Below, piece by piece: positions 1 to 5,740 of a stretch of DNA of 7,980 nt. The DNA is taken from the NCBI GenBank assembly GCA_000433515.1, contig FR891083.1:1-7980 (forward strand), in the 5' to 3' direction. Each line of letters opens with the position of its first letter. Within the stretch, counting starts at the first letter, position 1. Position numbers and translations under genes: made by a program. The notes under the pieces are model-generated. The model was not told the origin of the DNA. It saw nothing but the letters and a program-made list of their open reading frames with translations, and made no database searches. This DNA comes from Candidatus Colimorpha enterica. GTDB lineage: Bacteria; Bacillota; Clostridia; Oscillospirales; CAG-272.

Positions 1-31
1 GAACAATCAGAAATACTCTTTTTACGTCCAT
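1..31 (-). CDS. Partial CDS, N-terminal ten codons of an unidentified protein
   Basis: An ATG on the minus strand (complement of 29-31) opens a frame reading MDVKRVFLIV to the window edge. It sits 11 nt after the stop of the upstream flavin reductase gene. An SD-like AGAGG (complement of 38-42) lies 6 nt before the ATG and directly follows the upstream TAA, which is typical of a tightly packed operon. A basic residue pair followed by a hydrophobic run could be the start of a signal peptide or membrane anchor, but ten residues are too few to say. I do not recognise the product. Confidence 0.5.
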   Translation of the reverse strand, partial: MDVKRVFLIV

Positions 32-42
32 ACCGTGCCTCT

Positions 43-552
43 TTATTTCACGAAAACCTTTTCTATCTCACACACGAACACGATATGATAATCGCGCTTC
101 GGATACTTACTGTCGATGATCGACCGGTCGAGGAAGCATTCCTCCTTTATACGGTCGACATATATTTTCTTTCCGGCGACCACCATCCGCGCCTGTGCAA
201 AGCCGGCAATGTCGCCGTCTTTAACGACGTCAAGTCCCGCCTCGGTTATCTTGTCGCAGTCTCTGCCGCTTTTTTTGCCGCAGATATTCAGAGCCTCCCT
301 GTGTCCGTCCTCAAGGAAGGACAGGGTCAGCCTCTCCGCTTCGTTCACGAATTCAAGCGTGTATCTCTGCGGACGTATCACGCAGACGCACACCGGGCGC
401 CCCCACATCACTCCGAAGCCGCCCCACGATGCAGTCATCGTATTGACGCTTCCGTCCTTCTTCTCCGCCGTGACAAGCATCCAGTCCTCGCCGACTGCGC
501 GAAAAAGGTTTTCCTTTATGTCACAGGGCGATATTTCTCTGAATCCGTTCAT
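43..552 (-). CDS. Flavin reductase family protein (FMN-binding split barrel)
   Basis: This encodes a 169-residue soluble protein of the flavin reductase-like family (FMN-binding split-barrel fold). Members bind FMN and commonly transfer electrons from NAD(P)H or another donor to flavin; the physiological partner here is unknown. The family signature is the N-terminal stretch with N37-TMTASWGG, then MWGRP near 49-53 and the ...IRPQRYT segment near 59-65, the usual flavin phosphate and ring contact region. The C-terminal part is the more variable half of the barrel. Length is typical for the small clostridial members. I chose the ATG at 552 rather than the in-frame ATG at 612. The latter lies between the -35 and -10 boxes of the likely promoter, so it would not be transcribed, while GGGGAAAG lies 9 nt before 552. 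Another gene follows 11 nt downstream. The family call is firm; the substrate is not inferable. Confidence 0.88.
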   Translation of the reverse strand: MNGFREISPCDIKENLFRAVGEDWMLVTAEKKDGSVNTMTASWGGFGVMWGRPVCVCVIRPQRYTLEFVNEAERLTLSFLEDGHREALNICGKKSGRDCDKITEAGLDVVKDGDIAGFAQARMVVAGKKIYVDRIKEECFLDRSIIDSKYPKRDYHIVFVCEIEKVFVK

Positions 553-600
553 AAAACCACACTTTCCCCGGATATACCGGATAACGAATTTACCGACTAT

Positions 601-629
601 ATTATACATCATATGCCGCCCGATCTCAA
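601..629 (-). promoter_or_regulatory. Sigma-A-type promoter of the flavin reductase gene
   Basis: Read on the minus strand, TTGAGA (complement of 624-629) is followed after exactly 17 nt by TATAAT (complement of 601-606). Transcription would start near 594 and give a leader of about 40 nt before the ATG at 552. This promoter also argues against the longer open frame starting at 612. A weaker alternative lies upstream: TTGACC (677-682) and TAAATT (653-658) with an 18-nt spacer. Confidence 0.75.
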
Positions 630-677
630 TAGATTTTGCACCGCGTGAAAAAAATTTACTTCTGACACCATATCCCG

Positions 678-691
678 GTCAAAAAAATGAC
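678..691. repeat. Dyad GTCA-N6-TGAC in the divergent promoter region
   Basis: GTCA at 678-681 and TGAC at 688-691 form a perfect 4-bp dyad around an all-A hexamer. It overlaps the weaker minus-strand -35 candidate and lies between the two strong divergent promoters, where an operator would be expected. Short dyads arise easily by chance in AT-rich intergenic DNA, so a regulatory role is only a possibility. Confidence 0.25.
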
Positions 692-708
692 GTATAATTC
701 ACATATAC
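692..708. repeat. Dyad GTATA-N7-TATAC in the divergent promoter region
   Basis: GTATA at 692-696 and TATAC at 704-708 are inverted copies separated by 7 nt, immediately next to the GTCA/TGAC dyad. The position, about 35 bp upstream of the rightward -35 box, would suit an activator or repressor site. No named operator consensus is recognised. Confidence 0.25.
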
Positions 709-742
709 CGGCATTTCCTTGCGGCGAATGCGGCAAAAGGCA

Positions 743-771
743 TTTACAAACCGCCGGAATGATGTTATAAT
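743..771 (+). promoter_or_regulatory. Sigma-A-type promoter of the rightward operon
   Basis: TTTACA at 743-748 and TATAAT at 766-771 are separated by 17 nt, one mismatch from the full consensus. A second TATAAT overlaps at 771-776 but would have a 22-nt spacer. Transcription should begin near 778, leaving a leader of about 28 nt before the ATG at 806. No comparably good promoter was seen before any downstream gene, so this may drive the whole run from the YybS-like gene to ftsH. Confidence 0.8.
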
Positions 772-805
772 ATAATGAATAGGTTCTTTCGGAAGGAATC
801 CGCCC

Positions 806-1801
806 ATGTCAGACAACAGCCTGAACACCAAAAAAGCCGCTTCGTTATTTCAGGCGGCGGCAATATTCATACTTACCGCGATAGCTGCCCCTGCGTTTCC
901 CGGAGGCGACGGATCCGTGCCGTCATTTTTCTTCCTTGCGGCGGGCGGAGGAGGTGCGGCGTGGCTGTGCTTCAGGTGCGGATATATTTACGGCATTCTT
1001 TCCGCCGTTGCAGGTTTTTTTCTGAACTGGTATGTGCAGAGCTCGCCCCTTGCGGCGCTTGCGGCATTCTCGCTTGTTCCGGTCGGGATAACGTATGCCC
1101 TTGTTTCGAAAAGACGGCTGTCGCGATCGCAGGCTCTCGGAATATCGGCCGCGTCGGTCTCGGCGCTGTGTCTTGCCGCGGTGATAATTCCTGTATGGCA
1201 GAAAACCGGCTCGTTCGGGCTTCAGCAGATAAAAAGCACCTTTCCGGATTTCTTTGAAAAACTGGCAAAAGCGCTTTCCGAGTCCTTCACGGTCACGGTC
1301 GCCGGACAGAAGGTACCGTTCATCACCGCCGAGTCGGCTGACGCATATGTCAACCTGATAATCGCGGTGTCACCGGGGTTTGCCGTTGCGGCGATAATCT
1401 CGCTCTGTTTTGCCGCGGGATGGGTATACCGGCTGCTTCTGCGTCTCTCCGGGTGCGAACCGCCGGAGCCGAGCGACTGGAAGCTGCTGCCCGTGCCGAT
1501 AACCGCCGCGTTCTACTGCATTTCCGTGCTTGCCGCCGCGGTTTCCGAAAGCGACAACATAATCTGGCTTGCGGCTTTCAATATCGCGGCAATACTTACC
1601 CCGTGGTTCTTCTTCGCCGGAGCCGCGTCGGTCGGAGAAATGAGAATGGTTGACGGGTTTCGCAGACCGAGGGTGCTGCGCTCCGCGCTCCTGTTCTTCT
1701 CTGTGTTTCTCGGACTTCCCGCCGCTATCGGGCTGTGCTGTATCTTCGGTGTCTACGACAGCATAAGAACCCTGTTCCCGAAGAAAAAAAAAGAAGAATA
1801 A
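806..1801 (+). CDS. Polytopic membrane protein, DUF2232/YybS-like
   Basis: This encodes a 331-residue integral membrane protein of unknown biochemical role. Hydrophobic segments lie at about residues 11-31, 38-56, 60-77, 81-100, 109-131, 181-212, 229-246, 251-274 and 291-316, giving roughly eight or nine membrane spans, with a polar loop near 132-180. The C-terminus is short and charged (FPKKKKEE). There is no obvious enzymatic motif. Size, topology and position directly before gdpP-rplI-dnaB match YybS/DUF2232 proteins of Bacillus and Clostridia. The assignment therefore rests on topology and gene order more than on sequence recall. The start is supported by GGAAGGA at 791-797, about 8 nt before the ATG, and by the promoter upstream. 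The codons for the C-terminal lysines contain a run of nine A (1784-1792), a possible slippage site. The stop lies 60 nt before gdpP. Confidence 0.72.
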   Translation: MSDNSLNTKKAASLFQAAAIFILTAIAAPAFPGGDGSVPSFFFLAAGGGGAAWLCFRCGYIYGILSAVAGFFLNWYVQSSPLAALAAFSLVPVGITYALVSKRRLSRSQALGISAASVSALCLAAVIIPVWQKTGSFGLQQIKSTFPDFFEKLAKALSESFTVTVAGQKVPFITAESADAYVNLIIAVSPGFAVAAIISLCFAAGWVYRLLLRLSGCEPPEPSDWKLLPVPITAAFYCISVLAAAVSESDNIIWLAAFNIAAILTPWFFFAGAASVGEMRMVDGFRRPRVLRSALLFFSVFLGLPAAIGLCCIFGVYDSIRTLFPKKKKEE

Positions 1802-1821
1802 ACCGAATCCACATTTTACCG

Positions 1822-1861
1822 AAAGGAGCTTCCGCCCCGCCGGAAGTCCGGAACACATAAA
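1822..1861 (+). promoter_or_regulatory. Distant SD and intervening hairpin before gdpP
   Basis: The only strong SD before gdpP is AAAGGAG at 1822-1828, 33 nt from the ATG at 1862, too far for normal initiation. No ATG, GTG or TTG lies at the usual distance from it. The gap begins with a perfect 6-bp inverted repeat, CTTCCG (1829-1834) and CGGAAG (1841-1846), with loop CCCCGC and a possible extra G-U pair. If folded, it shortens the effective SD-to-ATG distance to about 15 nt. An alternative pairing of TTCCG (1830-1834) with CGGAA (1849-1853) would leave about 9 nt but has a large loop. Sequence shows the repeat; a role in initiation is inferred. Confidence 0.45.
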
Positions 1862-3877
1862 ATGCTTGAAAAACTGAAGGAACGCTTAAGAGGCATAAGG
1901 ATCTCGCGTTATATCGCCTGCGCCGCCGTTGCCGTCGTTTTCATCGCGGCGACCGGAATCGTCTATTCGGTATCCGGTACGAAAAATCCGCTTGTGTGGA
2001 TTGTCTCCGCGCTGGTCTTTGTCGGGCTGACGACAGCATATCTCTGCCTTGCAAAATACGGAGCAGGCACTCCCGAGTCTGTTGAAAACGAGTCCTTCCT
2101 CGGGAGCATGACGCTTGAACTGATAGTGAAAATGCCGTTTCCGGTCATAATCTGCAACTCTGCCGGGAACATAATATGGTACAATGCCGCGTTTTCGATG
2201 AGGCTCGGCAAAAAGAACATCACCGGAATGAAATTCTCGGCTTTTGCCGGGATCGATGCCGCGGATATAAAAAACGACGGCTCGGAAAACGGTGTTCCGG
2301 TGTCGGTAGGCGGCAGGGATTATGCCGTCAGATGCTATTCGGTGTCATCAAAGAGCAAAAAATACTTTCTTACCCTCTGGGAGGACAGAACCGAGACAGA
2401 GCGTGCAGTTGCCGAAATGAACGACAACGACACAACGGTTGCATACGTGATGGCAGACAACCTTGAGGAGCTTGCCCAGTATGCAAAGGAAAGCACGAGA
2501 GAAGCCGCAAACGAGCTTGAAAAGCTGCTCGGCGAATGGGCGGAAAGCGCAGGCGGCATTCTCAAGGAATATCAGAGCGACAGATACATTTTCCTCTTCC
2601 GCGCCGCGGAAATGGCGGGCTTTGTAGAAAAGAAATTCGACATTCTCGACCGGATAAGAGAGATACGGGTCGGCGAAAGCAGTCTTTCGGTCACGGTGTC
2701 TATGGGAATTTCGCGGATATCCGGCTCGCTTGCCGACAAGGAGCGGGTGGCGGCGGAGGCTCTTGACATGGCGCTTCAGCGCGGCGGCGACCAGGCTGTC
2801 GTGAAGAGCGCGAAGGGGCTTGAATTCTTCGGCGGAAAGACCCAGACTGTGCAGAAGCGCACCAAGGTCAGGGCGCGCGTCATTGCGAACGAGCTTGCGG
2901 CGGTCATGTCGAAAAGCTCAAACGTCCTTATCATGGGACACCGCGCCGCGGATTTCGACTGCATCGGCGCCTGCATAGGCATCGCACGGCTTGCCTCGTT
3001 CTGTGGGGTCAGATTCAATATAATCTGCAATTTCAAGGACCCCAACTTCAAAAAATGCTACAACCGTATCTGCGGCATCGATGAGTACGGCAGCGGCACG
3101 GTGTTCGTAAGCGCCGCCGATGCACAGGAGCTTATCGGGAGCGACACGCTGACCGTCATTGTTGACGTCAACAGCAAAATGCAGCTTGAGGCTCCGGCTG
3201 TTGCCGAGATGTCCGGGCGCACCGTATATATAGACCACCACAGAAAGACCGCGGAATTCGACGAGGCGCCGCTTATATCCTATATAGAGCCATCGGCGTC
3301 GTCGGCGTGCGAGCTTGTTGCGGAAATACTTGAGCAGTCGGTTCCCTCCGGAACGCTTTTGAGCGAAGAGGCGGACATCATGTATGCCGGTATTCTTCTT
3401 GATACGAAGCAGTTCACGCGCAATTCCGGAGTAAAGACCTTCAGTGCGGCTCTGTATCTGCGCGGCGAGGGTGCAAATCCCGCCGAAGCGCAGACGCTGT
3501 TCAAGGCGTGCCTTGACGATTTCATATCCGAGGCAAAATTCGAATCGAACGTCGTTATCTACCGCAAGGTTCTTGCGATATCCTGCAGCGACGACGAGAA
3601 CAACGGTCCCTCCGACCGCATAGCGGCGGCAAAGGCGGCGGACAAGCTGCTTACCGTCGAGGGAGTGAAGGCCTCCTTCGCCCTCTGCCGCATCGGAGAT
3701 AAAATACACATTTCGGCGCGCTCCTCCGGGGAGATAAACGTCCAGCTGATCCTTGAAAAGCTCGAGGGCGGCGGTCACTTCGACTCGGCGGCAACGCAGC
3801 TTGAAAGCAGTATGTCGGAGGCGCTTACAAGACTCAAGGGTGCCGTCGACGAGTATTTCAGGGAAAACATCTCCTGA
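1862..3877 (+). CDS. gdpP: Cyclic-di-AMP phosphodiesterase GdpP (YybT), DHH family
   Basis: GdpP is a membrane-anchored phosphodiesterase that hydrolyses c-di-AMP to pApA, lowering a messenger that controls osmolyte and potassium balance and cell-wall stress in Gram-positive bacteria. The 671-residue protein shows the full family layout. There are two membrane spans (about 17-37 and 44-63), a PAS-like domain (about 80-175) and a degenerate GGDEF domain (about 190-320, SDRYIFLF where an active cyclase has GGDEF). The DHH domain (about 352-515) and the DHHA1 domain (about 575-660) follow. Metal-site residues are present: H360, D364 and D366 (GHRAADFD), D435 (VDVN), D458-H459-H460 and D514 (LLDTKQF). 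DHHA1 carries SARSSGEINVQ and a GGGH at 636-639. The usual glycine before GGGH is Glu here, a small variation. All catalytic motifs look intact. It follows the YybS-like gene and precedes rplI by 30 nt, the order seen in Bacillus. Initiation is unusual because of the distant SD. Confidence 0.96.
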   Translation: MLEKLKERLRGIRISRYIACAAVAVVFIAATGIVYSVSGTKNPLVWIVSALVFVGLTTAYLCLAKYGAGTPESVENESFLGSMTLELIVKMPFPVIICNSAGNIIWYNAAFSMRLGKKNITGMKFSAFAGIDAADIKNDGSENGVPVSVGGRDYAVRCYSVSSKSKKYFLTLWEDRTETERAVAEMNDNDTTVAYVMADNLEELAQYAKESTREAANELEKLLGEWAESAGGILKEYQSDRYIFLFRAAEMAGFVEKKFDILDRIREIRVGESSLSVTVSMGISRISGSLADKERVAAEALDMALQRGGDQAVVKSAKGLEFFGGKTQTVQKRTKVRARVIANELAAVMSKSSNVLIMGHRAADFDCIGACIGIARLASFCGVRFNIICNFKDPNFKKCYNRICGIDEYGSGTVFVSAADAQELIGSDTLTVIVDVNSKMQLEAPAVAEMSGRTVYIDHHRKTAEFDEAPLISYIEPSASSACELVAEILEQSVPSGTLLSEEADIMYAGILLDTKQFTRNSGVKTFSAALYLRGEGANPAEAQTLFKACLDDFISEAKFESNVVIYRKVLAISCSDDENNGPSDRIAAAKAADKLLTVEGVKASFALCRIGDKIHISARSSGEINVQLILEKLEGGGHFDSAATQLESSMSEALTRLKGAVDEYFRENIS

Positions 3878-3907
3878 AAACGACCCAAAGGAAAGGAACA
3901 GAACATC

Positions 3908-4351
3908 ATGAAAGTAATTCTAACACAGGACGTGAAGGCGCAGGGCAAAAAGGGCGACCTCATAAACGTATCGGAAGGCTATGCAAGAAACTTCCTCTTT
4001 CCGAAAAAGCTTGCTGTCGAGGCTGATGCAAAGGCATTGAACGAGCTTAAGAACCGCGAGGCTTCAAAGCAGTATAAGATCGAAACCGACCGTGCCGCGG
4101 CGAAGGAGACGGCGGAAAAGCTTGCCTCCGCCGTCGTGAAGATCACTATGGCACACGGTGCGGACGGCAGGCTCTACGGCTCAGTCACATCAAAGGAGAT
4201 CGCGGAGCAGCTGAAGGCTCAGTCCGGGATCGAGATCGACAGGCGCAAAATCGTCATGTCCGACCCGATAAAGGCATACGGAAGCTATCAGTTCGACGTC
4301 AGGCTCTTCACCGACGTTGTCGGAAAGCTGAACGTGCTTATCTGCGAATAA
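3908..4351 (+). CDS. rplI: 50S ribosomal protein bL9
   Basis: bL9 is a large-subunit protein that binds 23S rRNA near the L1 stalk and helps maintain reading frame and limit collisions between ribosomes. The 147 residues match the family's usual length. The N-terminal RNA-binding domain has the conserved start MKVILTQDVKAQGKKGD and the signature block N18-xSEGYARNFLFPKKLA (about residues 18-36). A long lysine- and alanine-rich connecting helix follows (about 40-75). The C-terminal domain includes the GADGRLYGSVTSKEIAE segment (about 84-100) and ends in KLNVLICE. AAAGGA at 3892-3897 lies 10 nt before the ATG, and a second AAAGGA precedes it. It sits between gdpP and dnaB, the expected neighbourhood. 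Nothing appears broken. Confidence 0.98.
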   Translation: MKVILTQDVKAQGKKGDLINVSEGYARNFLFPKKLAVEADAKALNELKNREASKQYKIETDRAAAKETAEKLASAVVKITMAHGADGRLYGSVTSKEIAEQLKAQSGIEIDRRKIVMSDPIKAYGSYQFDVRLFTDVVGKLNVLICE

Positions 4352-4396
4352 ATCCGGATACCGGAACAAAAGTAATTATCAGCGGCGGAGATCAAC

Positions 4397-5740
4397 ATGG
4401 AGTCAAGTGAACTTATAAGAAAAATGCCATTTTCCCTCGAGGCAGAGCAGTCGGTCTTAGGTTCGATACTGATCGACCCGGAGTGCTTTCCCGAGATAGC
4501 ATCAATGCTGAAAAGCGACGATTTCTATCTTGAATCGCACGCGGCGATATATCTTGCAATGCAGGATCTGTTCCTTCAGAGCAGGACTATCGACGTTGTC
4601 ACCCTCATCGACGCGCTTGTGAAGAACGGTGTGTACGGGACAGGCGACGAGGGCAGAAAATACATCAAGATCATTGCCGAAATAGTACCGAGCGCGGCGA
4701 ACGTGAAGGATTATGCAAAGATCGTCCGCGACAAGAACATACTCCGCCGTCTGATTGGCGTCTGCTCCGAGATATCCGACACCGCATATTCCGAGCAGGA
4801 TGATGTCACGCATCTTCTTGACAGCGCCGAACAGGCGATCTTCGCAATTGCCGAGAACAACGAAACAAAGGGCTTCACTCACATAAGAGAGGCTATCCTT
4901 GCGAATTATGAGCATATAAAGCTGCTGAAGACCGACAAGGCGGCAGCCGCCGGACAGCCGACCGGATTCTCCGACCTTGACAAGGTGCTTGTCGGAATGG
5001 GACCGGGAGACCTTATTCTTGTCGGCGCACGTCCCGGCATGGGAAAGACCTCGTTTACCATGAACGTGGCAACGAAGGTGGCACAGTACAGCAAGAAAGC
5101 CGTCTGCGTGTTCTCGCTTGAAATGTCGGCGGAACAGCTTGCGTCACGTATGCTGTCAAGCGAAGCGCTTGTCGACAGCTACGCGCTCCGCTCCGGCAAT
5201 CTGTCGAACGACGACTGGGAAAAGCTCGCGCGCGCATCGTCGATGCTCAGCGAATGCGAGATTCTCATCGACGACACTGCCGGAATGACAGTCACCGGAA
5301 TGAAGGCAAAGCTCCGCAGGGTAAAGAACCTCGGGCTTGTCGTCATCGACTACCTCCAACTTATGCAGAGTGACCGGAGAATCGACAGCCGTGTCAACGA
5401 GGTTGCCGAGATTTCACGTAATCTGAAGCTGCTTGCAAAGGATCTGAGGGTACCTATTATCACCTGCGCGCAGCTGTCGCGAGGACCCGAAAGCCGCACC
5501 GACAAGCGTCCGATGCTGTCAGACCTCCGTGACTCCGGGGCAATAGAACAGGATGCCGACGTCGTCATGTTCCTCTACCGCGACGAGTACTATGATGCCG
5601 CGGACAAAAAGGACGGCATTCAGAACACCGCAGAGATCATCGTGGCAAAGAACCGTCACGGAAGCACGGCAAACGTCAAAATGGGCTGGTTCGGAGCGTT
5701 TACAAAGTTCACGTCGCTCTCCGACCGGGAGGAACCGTGA
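4397..5740 (+). CDS. dnaB: Replicative DNA helicase DnaB
   Basis: DnaB is the hexameric replicative helicase (called DnaC in B. subtilis) that unwinds DNA ahead of the fork, driven by ATP and loaded with primase. The 447 residues match the family length. The N-terminal primase-interacting domain begins with PFSLEAEQSVLGSIL (11-25) and runs to about 150. A linker leads to the RecA-like domain. The Walker A motif is G210-ARPGMGKT (to 218), the catalytic Glu is in SLEMS (E242), and Walker B is LVVIDYLQLM (314-323). The C-terminal signature holds QLSR (359-362), KRPMLSDLRDSGAIEQDAD (370-388), then MFLYRDEYY and KNRHG (418-422), the usual arginine-finger region. No intein interrupts it, though dnaB is a common intein host. 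GGAG at 4387-4390 lies 6 nt before the ATG. The stop overlaps the GTG start of tilS. Confidence 0.98.
   Translation: MESSELIRKMPFSLEAEQSVLGSILIDPECFPEIASMLKSDDFYLESHAAIYLAMQDLFLQSRTIDVVTLIDALVKNGVYGTGDEGRKYIKIIAEIVPSAANVKDYAKIVRDKNILRRLIGVCSEISDTAYSEQDDVTHLLDSAEQAIFAIAENNETKGFTHIREAILANYEHIKLLKTDKAAAAGQPTGFSDLDKVLVGMGPGDLILVGARPGMGKTSFTMNVATKVAQYSKKAVCVFSLEMSAEQLASRMLSSEALVDSYALRSGNLSNDDWEKLARASSMLSECEILIDDTAGMTVTGMKAKLRRVKNLGLVVIDYLQLMQSDRRIDSRVNEVAEISRNLKLLAKDLRVPIITCAQLSRGPESRTDKRPMLSDLRDSGAIEQDADVVMFLYRDEYYDAADKKDGIQNTAEIIVAKNRHGSTANVKMGWFGAFTKFTSLSDREEP

Noticed and set aside
85..697. Plus-strand open frames of about 190 codons opposite the flavin reductase gene
   Set aside because: They are mirror frames of a clearly recognised protein. 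Their translations have no domain character, and no promoter reads into them.
693..698. A TATAAT on the plus strand suggesting another rightward promoter
   Set aside because: No -35-like hexamer lies 16-19 nt upstream and there is no extended -10 TG at the right position. The promoter at 743-771 is far better placed.
775..1257. A 160-codon frame starting at 775, overlapping the YybS-like gene
   Set aside because: Its ATG overlaps the -10 region and lies upstream of the predicted transcript start. The translation is arginine/cysteine-rich noise, whereas the frame from 806 gives coherent membrane spans and a good SD.
1370..1858. A 162-codon minus-strand frame opposite the YybS-like gene end and gdpP leader
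   Set aside because: The translation is rich in Arg, Gly and Glu, without domain features, and includes the reverse complement of the A run. The plus-strand gene explains the region.
2918..3778. A 286-codon open frame on the minus strand inside gdpP
   Set aside because: It lies fully opposite the DHH/DHHA1 coding region, whose motifs are clear on the plus strand. The translation is arginine/glycine-rich with no recognisable domain, and there is no promoter or SD of note. GC-rich codon bias on one strand often opens such frames.
4352..4396. ATCCGGAT palindrome and CCGG repeats between rplI and dnaB as a terminator
   Set aside because: The stem is too short and is not followed by a T run. The gap is only 45 nt and the next gene has a normal SD, so readthrough is expected.
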